Source: Smallanthus sonchifolius
Lineage: Eukaryota > Streptophyta > Magnoliopsida > Asterales > Asteraceae
NCBI GenBank assembly: GCA_023525975.1
Contig: CM042027.1
Coordinates: 87,824,007 to 87,888,006, forward strand
Reading direction: 5' to 3'
Length of the DNA: 64,000 nucleotides
Every line of letters starts with the position of its first letter. Position 1 is the first letter of the stretch. This document shows, piece after piece, positions 43,757-54,008 of the stretch. Both the position numbers and the translations under genes were made by a program. The notes beneath the pieces are model-generated. The model searched no databases and was not told the DNA's origin. It saw only the letters and a program-made list of their open reading frames with translations.

Positions 43757-46700
43757 ATGGCAAGGAGAGGGAACGGAAGGCGTGGTGGCCGTACCGGTGG
43801 TCGTACCGGCGGTCGAAATGGTGGGCGTGGCAGGATTCCTGCGCGCCAAGAACACAGTGAAGAAGGAAGTGTTCACACTGAACCGGCGGTTAGTGTGCAT
43901 GAAGCTGAGCAGACACAGGTTGAAGAGCAACCTTTCACTTTTGAACCAGAAGTGAGAGCAGCAATAGCTCGAGAATTCACAGAATTGATGAAGAATTCTC
44001 TGCCAGGTCTGTTGGCTGAAGCGTTGAAGCAGGTCAATGGGGCGGGTGGGTCTAGCGCGGCAATTGGTGCTCAGAACAATGAGACCGACAATGCACCGCC
44101 TGCTCGCGGATGTGATTATAAGTCCTTTAAGGCATGTGACCCGCCGATACTCACTGGGAAGAAGGACGCGGTAGCTACTTTTGATTGGGTAATACGTATG
44201 GAAGCCGCCATCCGTCTGAGCGAGTGTCGAGCTAATCAAGTAGTGAAGTTTGCTGCTAACTCCTTGAGGGAGGAAGCATCCCACTGGTGGGAAGGTGTAC
44301 GTCAAGCTAAAGGGAGCGAGATTGTGGATGCAATGATGTGGGCTGACTTGAAAACTTTAGTGATTAAGAATTTCTGCCCAAGGAACGAGATTGAGAAGGT
44401 GGAAAGGGAATTTCTGGGTTTGAAGGCCGGGAACATGACGCACCGGCAATACACAACCCGATTTAATGAACTGGCACGTCTGGTGCCACACCTCGCCACT
44501 ACTGAAGAGAGAAAGATTGCCTGTTATATTCAAGGGTTGCCGGACCAGGTCCGCACCTATGTTAAGGCAAACGCCCCTACTACCTATGATTTGGCAGTAG
44601 AGCTAAGTGGCGTAGTATTTGACGATCTGGCACTGAATGATGTTGCCGTTGAAGAGCAAAAGAAGAGACCGAGCTTCTCAAACAAGCGAACTGGGGGAAA
44701 GATGTTTGGGTCTCGTGATAAGAGGGCTCGGGTGGGTGAGCCGACTGTTTGTAAGAAGTGTGGAAGGGAGCATGTAGGTGAATGCAGACTGGGATCTAGC
44801 TTGTGCTATAAGTGTGGCAAGACCGGGCACTACTCTCGAGAATGCCCGCAAGGCTACAAATGCTGCAACTGTGGGGATTTCGGCCATATGAGCCGAGAAT
44901 GTACCAAACCCAGGATGGGGGAAACCGGGAAAGGAAAGGGCCCGGAAAAGAAGGGAGAAGGATCTCGTGCAAAGACTCGTGCGTACGCACTGACGCAAGA
45001 ACAAGCCAGGGCGGATCCCGATGTGGCGTCAGGTACATTCGTCCTTGACAACACTTTGGTTTCTGTGTTATTTGATTCGGGTGCTAGTAAGAGTTTTATA
45101 TCTACGAGTTTTTGTAAGCGAGTGAAGTACACAGTTAGTAAGCTAGAAAAGGCCTTTAGCGTAGAAACCGCTGAGGGTAGAACTGCAAGAGTAACCGATG
45201 TAGTTGACAACTCCACGATAAAGATAGAAGGTCATAGATTTCCCGTCAGATTGTTCGTTATGGTTTTGGGAGGGTTCGATGTGGTGTTGGGTATGGATTG
45301 GCTAACTGCCAATGAAGCGCAAATTATATGTAAACGAAAGATAATCCAACTCAAGGCTCCGGATGGTAGCAAAGTCGAAGTCTTTGGAGATCGTGACGCC
45401 CCGATGCCAAACGTCATCTCAATGATTAAGGCAACGAATTACTTGAGGCGCGGATGCGAGGCTTATCTGGTATATGTGATTGACAAGTGTAAGGAAGTGA
45501 AGGAACTAGACGATGTACCCGTGATACGCGAGTACCCGGAGGTGTTTCCAGAGGATTTGCCTGGGATACCACGCGATAGAGAAATTGAGTTCCGAATTGA
45601 CTTAGTACCAGATGCCCAGCCCGTGGCTAAGGCTCCATATCGACTAGCACCAGTGGAAATGAAGGAACTTATGGTCCAACTAGACGAGTTACTTGAGAAA
45701 GGATTTATTCAACCGAGCATCTCGCCGTGGGGTGCTCCGGTGTTGTTTGTAAAGAAGAAAGATGGTTCGATGAGAATGTGTATCGATTATCGCGAGTTGA
45801 ATAAACGAACGGTGAAGAACAAGTACCCTTTACCAAGGATCGATGACCTGTTCGACCAGTTGCAAGGCGCAAGTTGGTTTTCGAAAATCGACCTTCGGTC
45901 CGGGTACCATCAGTTGAAGGTGAGGGAAGAAGACATACCGAAAACTGCATTTCGCACGCGTTATGGACATTTCGAGTTCCGCGTAATGTCTTTCGGATTG
46001 ACGAACGCCCCCGCAGCGTTCATGGATTTAATGAATAGGGTGTGTCGACCGATGCTGGATCGATCGGTAATTGTGTTCATCGATGATATCCTTATCTACT
46101 CCAAGAATGAGGGTGATCACGCATGTCACTTAAAGGAAGTGTTGGAAGCTCTAAAGAAGGAGAAGTTGTATGCTAAGTTCTCCAAATGCGCGTTCTGGCT
46201 TAGGGAAGTCCAATTCCTAGGTCACGTCATTGGCCCGAACGGCATTATGGTTGACCCAGCAAAGATAGTAACGGTAAGTGAATGGGACATTCCTAAGACG
46301 CCAACTGAAATCCGCAGTTTCTTGGGATTGGCGGGCTACTATCGGAGATTCATCCAGGATTTCTCGAAAATAGCTTCGCCATTGACAAAGTTGACTCGGA
46401 AAGAAGTAAAGTACGAATGGGGTTCGACCCAAGATGAGGCGTTTAAGAAATTAAAAGAGAAGCTAACACAGGCTCCAGTCTTGGCCCTTCCCGAGGGCAG
46501 CGAAGACCTGGTGGTATACTCTGACGCGTCGGGTCAGGGATTAGGGTGTGTGTTGATGCAACGCGGTAGAGTGATTGCATATGCGTCGCGGCAGTTGAAA
46601 GTTTACGAAGTCAACTATCCGACTCACGATTTGGAACTTGCTGCTGTCGTATTTGCATTGAAAATATGGAGGCACTACCTGTACGGGGTAAAGTTTACTA

Positions 46701-48340
46701 TTTACTCCGACCACAAAAGTTTGAAGTACTTCTTCGAACAAAAGGAGCTTAATATGAGGCAGAGGAGATGGTTGGAACTCCTGAAGGACTATGACTGTGA
46801 AATAATGTACCATCCTGGAAAGGCAAACGTGGTGGCTGACGCTCTAAGCCGAAAAGATGTGCCTACTCCTATTAGAGTGAAATCTTGCCAGTTGGTGGTA
46901 ACATCGGATGTGATGAGCGAAATCGAAAGAGCTCAAGATGAGGCACTTAAAGAAGAAAATATAAAGAAAGAAAGGATGGTTGGCCAACAGGACAAATTGG
47001 AATATAACACCCTAGGTGTTAGGACACGTTTTGGACGGATATGGATACCTATGGGTGGCGAACTTAGGAGCAAAATCTTGGATGAGGCTCATAAGTCTCG
47101 TTACTCTATCCATCCCGGTACCAATAAAATGTACCAAGATCTGAGGAGGGAATATTGGTGGCCTGGAATGAAATGTGATGTGACGAAGTATGTAAGCAAG
47201 TGTTTGACTTGCTCACAAGTAAAGGCTGAACACCAGAAACCGTATGGAAAGATTCAACCACTTGACATACCAGAATGGAAGTGGGAACACATTACCATGG
47301 ACTTCATAACTAAGCTACCTCGCACAGCTAAAGGTCATGACGCCATTTGGGTAATTGTGGACCGTTTAACGAAGAGTGCTCATTTCCTACCTATTCGCGA
47401 GAAGTTCTCGTCGGAAAGGTTAGCAGAGGTATTTATCAACGAAGTAGTAGCGCGGCATGGGATGCCTCTGACGATTGTATCTGACCGGGACACACGATTC
47501 ACATCGAGGTTCTGGAAAAGATTTCACGAGGCGATGGGTACGAGGCTTAATATCAGCACAGCATACCACCCGCAAACGGATGGTCAGTCCGAAAGGACTA
47601 TTCAGACGTTGGAGGATATGCTCCGTGCTTGTATTATCGACTTCGGTGGCAGTTGGGACAGCCATCTGCCGTTAGCTGAATTCTCCTACAACAATAGTCA
47701 TCACACGACGATAGGCATGCCGCCTTACGAAATGTTGTATGGTAGAAGATGTAGGACCCCGGTTTGTTGGGGTGAGATTGGACAGAAGGAATTAGGAAGT
47801 CTCGAAGTCGTAAGAAAGATATCGGAAAGGTTTGATCAAATCAAAGCTCGAATGAAGGCCGCCCAAGATCGTCAGAAATCCTATGCGGATAGACGACGAA
47901 GGCCTATCGAGTTTGATGTTGGGGACAGAGTAATGTTGAAAGTGTCCCCCTGGAAGGGGATCATTCGATTCAGAAAGAGAGGAAAGTTAAGTCCGAGGTT
48001 TGTCGGACCGTTCAGGATAATGGCACGGGTTGGTGAAGTCGCTTATCGGTTGGAGTTGCCTGATGAGTTAAGTGGGATTCATCCTACCTTCCATGTATCA
48101 CACTTGCGAAAGTGTTTGGCGGATGAATCGGCTCACGTACCACTTACTGACATCGAGGTCGACAACAGCCTTAATTACATCGAAGAACCCGTGGCTATCC
48201 TGGACCGAAAGGAGAAGCGTTTGCGTAACAAAGTGATCCAATTGGTTAAAGTCCAATGGAGGCACCGAAAGGGATCGGAGGCTACATGGGAAACGGAGGC
48301 GGAGATGAGGGAGTCGTACCCTCAATTATTTGACTTGTGA
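43757..48340 (+). CDS. Gag-Pol polyprotein of the chromovirus, intact
   Basis: A single 1527-residue frame. Residues 2-30 are Arg/Gly-rich. The Gag core is at ~120-290. Two CX2CX4HX4C zinc knuckles lie at ~350-363 and ~370-383 (CYKCGKTGHYSREC and CCNCGDFGHMSREC). The aspartic protease has DSGAS at D440. Reverse transcriptase spans ~610-860, with the FIDD active site at 774-777. RNase H begins near D923 (YSDASGQG). Integrase has an HHCC finger from ~1112 and the catalytic triad D1182, D1243, E1279 (D-X35-E). The C-terminus (~1475-1525: EEPVAILDRKEK ... VQWRHRKGSEATWE) is chromodomain-like, a module that steers integration to heterochromatin in this clade. There is no frameshift or stop. Gag and Pol share one frame, so processing by the protease must set their ratio. 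The ATG at 43757 is the first in a leader of ~330 nt after the primer site. Confidence 0.95.
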   Translation: MARRGNGRRGGRTGGRTGGRNGGRGRIPARQEHSEEGSVHTEPAVSVHEAEQTQVEEQPFTFEPEVRAAIAREFTELMKNSLPGLLAEALKQVNGAGGSSAAIGAQNNETDNAPPARGCDYKSFKACDPPILTGKKDAVATFDWVIRMEAAIRLSECRANQVVKFAANSLREEASHWWEGVRQAKGSEIVDAMMWADLKTLVIKNFCPRNEIEKVEREFLGLKAGNMTHRQYTTRFNELARLVPHLATTEERKIACYIQGLPDQVRTYVKANAPTTYDLAVELSGVVFDDLALNDVAVEEQKKRPSFSNKRTGGKMFGSRDKRARVGEPTVCKKCGREHVGECRLGSSLCYKCGKTGHYSRECPQGYKCCNCGDFGHMSRECTKPRMGETGKGKGPEKKGEGSRAKTRAYALTQEQARADPDVASGTFVLDNTLVSVLFDSGASKSFISTSFCKRVKYTVSKLEKAFSVETAEGRTARVTDVVDNSTIKIEGHRFPVRLFVMVLGGFDVVLGMDWLTANEAQIICKRKIIQLKAPDGSKVEVFGDRDAPMPNVISMIKATNYLRRGCEAYLVYVIDKCKEVKELDDVPVIREYPEVFPEDLPGIPRDREIEFRIDLVPDAQPVAKAPYRLAPVEMKELMVQLDELLEKGFIQPSISPWGAPVLFVKKKDGSMRMCIDYRELNKRTVKNKYPLPRIDDLFDQLQGASWFSKIDLRSGYHQLKVREEDIPKTAFRTRYGHFEFRVMSFGLTNAPAAFMDLMNRVCRPMLDRSVIVFIDDILIYSKNEGDHACHLKEVLEALKKEKLYAKFSKCAFWLREVQFLGHVIGPNGIMVDPAKIVTVSEWDIPKTPTEIRSFLGLAGYYRRFIQDFSKIASPLTKLTRKEVKYEWGSTQDEAFKKLKEKLTQAPVLALPEGSEDLVVYSDASGQGLGCVLMQRGRVIAYASRQLKVYEVNYPTHDLELAAVVFALKIWRHYLYGVKFTIYSDHKSLKYFFEQKELNMRQRRWLELLKDYDCEIMYHPGKANVVADALSRKDVPTPIRVKSCQLVVTSDVMSEIERAQDEALKEENIKKERMVGQQDKLEYNTLGVRTRFGRIWIPMGGELRSKILDEAHKSRYSIHPGTNKMYQDLRREYWWPGMKCDVTKYVSKCLTCSQVKAEHQKPYGKIQPLDIPEWKWEHITMDFITKLPRTAKGHDAIWVIVDRLTKSAHFLPIREKFSSERLAEVFINEVVARHGMPLTIVSDRDTRFTSRFWKRFHEAMGTRLNISTAYHPQTDGQSERTIQTLEDMLRACIIDFGGSWDSHLPLAEFSYNNSHHTTIGMPPYEMLYGRRCRTPVCWGEIGQKELGSLEVVRKISERFDQIKARMKAAQDRQKSYADRRRRPIEFDVGDRVMLKVSPWKGIIRFRKRGKLSPRFVGPFRIMARVGEVAYRLELPDELSGIHPTFHVSHLRKCLADESAHVPLTDIEVDNSLNYIEEPVAILDRKEKRLRNKVIQLVKVQWRHRKGSEATWETEAEMRESYPQLFDL

Positions 48341-48366
48341 TAGATTTCGGGGACGAAACCTATTAT

Positions 48367-48378
48367 AAGGGGGGTAGA
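48367..48378 (+). other. Polypurine tract
   Basis: AAGGGGGGTAGA lies directly before the 3' LTR (48381), the expected primer for plus-strand DNA synthesis. Confidence 0.8.
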
Positions 48379-48380
48379 CT

Positions 48381-50285
48381 TGTAACATCCCAAAATGTCG
48401 AGAAATAAAGTTAACGAGTTCAAGCGGGCCGAAGTCGGGCCGGGTCAGTCGCGAACCGGGCTTGGGGAGGTCTCCCCTATAAATAGCCAGGGTCACCACA
48501 TGTTTCTCTCATTTGCAATTCTAGAGAGAGAAAACCGTAGAGAGAGAAAGTGTCGGAATCGCACAAGATTGCACCCGCTCGTGTCTCTTGCACTCGTGAG
48601 AAGAACCTCCGGATCAGAAGCTCGATTCAGGTAACGATCCGACCTAAATCTGAGTTTTTAGTTCGTTTTTGGGTTTTCGGGTCTTGGGTGAAAATCGGAC
48701 GTTTTTGTGGATGAAACTGAAAGATAATCATAGAATCGAATTCCTTAATGGAAAACGAACGTTTTGGATGCAACATGTTCGGGATCTTTACATGATCAGA
48801 CCGAATGCGAAAGTTAGGGTTTTTCGCGAAGAACAGGTCGTGCGCACTTGCTAAGTGCGCACGGATCAGGTCCTGCGCACTTGCTAAGTGCGCAGGAGGA
48901 GGAACCTGCGCACTTGCTAAGTGCGCAGGAGGAAGGACCTGCGCACTTGCTAAGTGCGCAGGAGGCAGGGTCTGCGCACTTGCTAAGTGCGCAGACATCA
49001 GGCTGTTGAGTAGAGATTAGTATGTCTAGAATGGTTAAACCGTTAGAGTCGGTAATGGTCTGATGTGTATGTAACTACTCAATTCAGATCGGAAGTGACG
49101 TGGTTGGACCCTTGATTAGGACAACCGAGACTAGCTTATAAAGTGAGTTCTAGAAGCCCTCTTTTAAATGTTTTTATATAATGTTTTCGGGCTGGTGTGT
49201 ACACGTATGAAATGTTGTTTTATAAAATGATTTTTTATGAAACTACGTTTACGAAAGGAAATGATTTGGAACGAAGGATTTATGGAAAGAAAGTTTATGA
49301 ACGGAATGTTTACGAACGAATGTTATAAAGAAATGGTTTAATGAAAAGGTAAAGGGTTTTGAAAGTGAAGGAAAGGTTTTATGAAAAGAAAACAAAAAGG
49401 GGCAAAGGTTTTAAAGAAGTCATTACAAATCTAATCTGTCGAATGAATGGAATTGACGAATGAAGTCTGGGAATGTGATTCCCAGCCTTGTGGTAGATTA
49501 TGGACAGCGAGCCATAGTTACCACAAGAACAACATGGGCAATGTCTTTGTGGCATGTCAATGGTTTTGATGTTGTACAACTGGTAAAGGGAGTAACGACG
49601 GTTACTCGGGTGATGACGATCATCCTAAGCGAACGAGGTAATGGGAAATCAATGACGGCGATACGTAACGGTTGATTTCCAAAGGAAAGATGCGTGTTGG
49701 GCAATGACGGCGATACGTAACGGTTGACCCCACGCATTGAAGGGTTGGGCAATGACGGCGATACGTAACGGTTGACCCACGTAGTGTATGGTTGTGGCAA
49801 TGACGGCGATACGTAACGGTTGCCCACAACATTAAAGGTTCCTACGGGGACATAGAGACGCGTAACGATACAGATTTAGATAATAATGTATGACTTAAAT
49901 GAATGTTAATGTTTTAAACAAATGATTGTGTTTAAATATGCGAAGGTTTACGAATGAAAGGCCCTGTTTTCTTATACGAATGTTAAACCCTATTGAATGT
50001 TTGAATGATGAACCATTTCTTAAAACGAACGAAAACTAGAACTCACCAGCGTAGCTGACGTTTTTAAGTGTGCACATTCAGGTTAAGGTAGGTTATGAGG
50101 ATGGACGGTGATGCTTGGCAAACGAGAAGAGTTACCCGGCTGATCATGAAGACTGGCATCCCGTTATGTTTAGTTATGATGAATGAATGAAGTTTTTCCG
50201 CTGCGTTATTTGATATTCATGTTTAAGAACTGTTTGTGAATGAGTAAATCCAATAAGTGAGGCCTCCCGGGTTTGGGGCCTTACA
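48381..50285 (+). repeat. 3' LTR of the chromovirus
   Basis: 1905 bp, collinear with the 5' LTR without indels. Ends CCTTACA and is followed by the target duplication CATCA. Confidence 0.95.
48839..48995. repeat. Five-unit palindrome array, 3' LTR
   Basis: Same five 11-3-11 palindromes as at 41977-42133. The single difference within the array span (48866 T for G) falls in a spacer, not in an arm. Confidence 0.95.
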
Positions 50286-50894
50286 CATCACTAATTTAAC
50301 ATTCTAGCATCATGATCCAAACACCCCCAATTTTCTCCATATGAACCATAACTTCTCATAATCAAAATCAAAGGGTTCTAGGATGTTAATCACCACTCTT
50401 TACATTTAGTTTAGCTAGATTATCCACAATCTAACACCAATTAACCACATGCATACAAAATTTTCGGATTTCTACAAAACTCACCAACTAACACATTCAA
50501 AAGTGAAATCAAAGTAAGATAATCACTTACTTGATGTTATAAAGGTGTTGTGTGAGCCAAAACCTTCACAAATCCAAGCTCAAATGCACGATTTAAGCTT
50601 CAATTACGTTTTCTCCTTTTCTCCTCTTGAAATGAAAGACCCACACAATGAGCAATAAGCTCAATTTTGACTTCTTTTAATCAAAATGGCAGATTTTCCA
50701 TATTACACATTTGGTCCCTCAACTTTCATTTCACTCATTTTATTCCAAAACTAGTTAAAACTAGTATAACCCCATTACTAACTTGAAACCCACTTGCTTC
50801 AACTTATTTCTAAAATATTATTTTCACCATAATATTTATTAAAATATTTTATTTATTTGAAAACGAAACCCGTATTTTGGTTCGTTACAAAAAC

Positions 50895-51150
50895 TCATAT
50901 ATTAAAACATGTTACAAAGGCTAGCACTCTGTCGGAAAATCCTAAAATGCACCCTATCATAAAAGCGAGCGTCATTCCGCCGTAAAACCCAAAAGCGTAG
51001 CGTCAAGTAACCCGAACGCAAACACATATATAAAAACATGTCACAACAGCTATCACTCAAACGTAAAACCCTAAAGCGTACCTCGTTATAAAAGCGAACG
51101 TTACTCTACTATAAAACCTGATAAATTAGTGTCAATAAGCCTAAACGTAA
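50895..51150. repeat. ~128-bp imperfect tandem duplication
   Basis: Two adjacent diverged units share ATATWAAAACATGT, AAAGCGARCGT and CGTAAAACCC words. Just outside the right border of solo LTR 2. Confidence 0.6.
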
Positions 51151-53870
51151 ATCCAGACGCGACGATTATAAATCTAAAGCCAAAACATTAAAAAAAACCA
51201 CAAAATTAATAGAAACAAAAAAAAAACATACACTATTTACTTCCATAACTTTTTAATAATAATATATAATGTCACTTGTTATATTTACAAACATATGTGG
51301 TCAAACTATAAAGCTAACAAAGTTTACTATTTATTTAGTTGTGCTTTAAATATAGGTATAATATAATATTTGTAATAAATAAAATGTTTTATGATGTAAC
51401 TCAATGACATAAATAAATTAAGGATAAAAAAAGCTCTTTTAAACTTCCTAACTCAGGATTAAAATACCTATAGTATAGTAGTTATCGTTATGTCTTACTG
51501 ATTTTTTATTTGTATTGTAATATACTAAATTGTATGTAAGTATCATGACGTTTATTCTAATATACTTTATAATATTCACATAATAGATTTTATAAAATAA
51601 TTTTGTTTCATTTATTAAAAAAACAATTAGGTCAAACTAAAATGGTTGGTCTATATAGTTTTCTTTTTTATAAATAAAATAATTTAATTAACAAAAGTAT
51701 TATATAGTTTATACTAAAAAAGACTTTTTGTAAAGATTTAATACCCACAATAGACCATCTTTTTTTCTTTGTGATGGTATTAAAAAAACCTTTTTACATT
51801 ATTTTTATAAAGGCTAGCTAATGAAAATTTTTGATGTTCTTAGGAATGAGAAAACATTACTCAAACAACATGATTTGTTTTATTTTCTTCTTTTGTGATA
51901 CTTAATGATATTAAATTATCTAAAAAAGTTGCAAAATTGTAAATAATTCATTATTTTATTTCTCACAATTGACTAAAAAGTGTGTATTTTTGTATTATAT
52001 GATTATTTGAGGTTTCTCTTTAATCTTTTGAAGGGTCAGAACATTCTTGTTGACATTTTAAATAAGTTAAATAATCATAAATCTATATTATAATAATACA
52101 TTATTTTTTTAAGATTATATTTGTCATTTAAAACACATTTATAAAGATACCAAGAAAGTAAAATAAAGTTGAAAATGTGGACATAAAGTTGAATAAATAT
52201 TAATGAATCATATTCATCCACGATGTCATTACAAGTCAAATTCGTTACAACCTTTTTCTATGTTATTTTGCCTTTTGTTTTCATGAAGCGGGCACCAAAT
52301 TTACACCCTATATATACCTTTTTGCATTCGTTAAAATTAGACATTTGAGAACTATGTCAAATGAGTTCTGCCCCAAATAGTATATCACTATAATCTATGG
52401 GTTTATGTGTTGGGGGTGATTTTTACCCCCAAAGTGTTAAAAGGAGTCCATGAATTCGGTTACTATGTACTTATTTTATAGTATTGATATGTTAAGTTTG
52501 GTTTTTAAACTTACTTGCTATATTTTGAAAAGTCCATGGTGCTATGATGTATTTTGATCCTAAAAGCCGATGCGACGATGTGCCCACATCATGTACGCGG
52601 GGCGTTTGTTATTAAAAACATACCAAAAGTTATTTATAGAAATATTTTAAATTGTTAACTTTTAACAATTGGTTGAAGGTGGTTGGTGTGGGCGTGGCTG
52701 ATGGCAGAAGTGACACCGGTGGGTTGTGGTCGATGGTCAACGACGGGGTATTTGGTGGAGACGATGGCGGTGGCGGCAATGGTGGCAGTGCTTGGGGAAG
52801 GCGGAAAGAATGGAAGGAGGTGGGCGATAGCGGAGGCGACATCGACTAGGAGGTGATGGCAAGGGTGGTAAATTCCAAATTCTGTGTGATTGTTTTGTCA
52901 GCTAAATGCATTTTAGTTTCTTTAAATGTCAGATCTTTTTGAAGAATTAACTTCAAAATCCATCGGAGAACCTTGACATCCCCTTGTCTATAATGACAAT
53001 GTCTTAGCCACACTTTTGCTTTTGTTTAACTATAGTCACACAAATAATTACTGATAAAAAAAACTTTGAAATTGATAAAACGTAAAAAACTCTCAAGAGC
53101 CAAGATCATTTTATCACATTTCCTAACTTCTATGGTGGTTGAACGATTTGACGATTGTTATAAACCTCAAGTTATTTATGAGTGCATAACCGTTTTTTTT
53201 CAGGTGTGCCAAAGTAGTTATGGAATCTTCCAAATTAGTTGATAATATATACTCTTGTAAAAAGTTTGAGCATTTCATAACCCACCCTACTCTTAATTAG
53301 GGGTATTAAACAAGTCGTGTTTGCGGGTTGTCGGGTCCAACTCCATAAAACCCGAAAATTTGACATAAAACCCGAAAATTTGGCACGGAAAAATATTTAC
53401 AAGTTGACACGAATACGACCCGTTTTAGAAAATATTAAAACAATTACATTTTAATTATAAATCTTATGTCAGTTTTTTTACTCTTCTAGTTTTTGTCATA
53501 AATGCTCAACCAGTTGAACTTATGATATAAACAAATGTTTTTGAAATATTTTCAAAAATAAATAGGTTAAATGGGTCAACACGTGAACTCGACATGTTAA
53601 CACAAACACGCCATGTTCGCGAGCTAGTCTCGAAACTGGTCAAAACTCGTTTATACTAAACCTGAACCCGAGAGAGAGGCTATTTTTAGAAACGGTGGTA
53701 ACTTATAAGTTGAGGGGTGATAACAGCCTAAAGTAGAAAGTTTTGGGGTTGAAATGTTAATAAAATTTTAAAACATGCCTGTTTTTGTGTCAAGGGTTTC
53801 AGTCTATCAGAAGTGCAGTTGCGAGTAAAATAACACATGATTCTTTCTCCCTATCCATTCATATCACCAA
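51151..53870. other. AT-rich intergenic DNA, no gene seen
   Basis: Long A/T runs to ~52570. A GT-rich island at 52670-52865 has open frames on both strands (Gly-rich on +, Pro-rich on -), the pattern expected from skewed composition rather than coding. 53290-53690 carries GGGTTxxCGGGTCxx words typical of decayed hAT-like repeats. Confidence 0.5.
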
Positions 53871-54008
53871 CCACTGGTTCTTCGTAAACTCAACGGACTG
53901 TACATCCTACATTCAGTGAATCATCGAAATCGTCTCCGTAATTGGGCTTGAATCAAATTCTTGTGTTTCGATGTTTGACCACTAACTGTTCGACCATTTG
54001 CTTCAGAG

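Larger units (their letters stand above)
41519..50285 (+). mobile_element. Complete Ty3-gypsy chromovirus retrotransposon
   Basis: An 8767-bp element with a 5-bp target duplication CATCA (41514-41518 and 50286-50290), two 1905-bp LTRs, a Met-tRNA primer site, one uninterrupted Gag-Pol frame and a polypurine tract. Protein order Gag-PR-RT-RH-IN plus a C-terminal chromodomain-like segment identifies a chromovirus; the single frame and long LTRs suggest the Tekay/Del lineage. It sits inside an older solo LTR in the opposite orientation. The LTR pair differs at 8 positions (about 0.4%), so insertion is recent. Confidence 0.96.
40039..50889 (-). mobile_element. Solo LTR (family X), copy 2, split by a gypsy element
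   Basis: The outer parts (40039-41518 and 50286-50889, ~2.08 kb together) match the solo LTR at 20776-23199: the TGTAACACCCTTAACTGG start, the AAGTAAGTGCAAAGGCACTTACC region, and the TTGGTTCGTTACA end. The flanks AAAAC (40034-40038 and 50890-50894) are a perfect target duplication different from that of copy 1, so this is an independent insertion later reduced to one LTR. It was then split by the Ty3-gypsy element at 41519-50285. Confidence 0.88.

Noticed and set aside
43745..44305. Long - strand open frame (186 codons) opposite Gag
   Set aside because: Antisense shadow of the Gag-Pol frame; no domain-like sequence.
20776..50889. The two family-X LTRs as the 5' and 3' ends of one giant element
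   Set aside because: Each has its own different 5-bp target duplication (ATTAT, AAAAC), and genes such as malate dehydrogenase and CLE lie between them.
52630..52849. Pro-rich (-) and Gly-rich (+) frames over the same bases
   Set aside because: Both strands are open because of a strong G/C skew; neither has a start context or a family.
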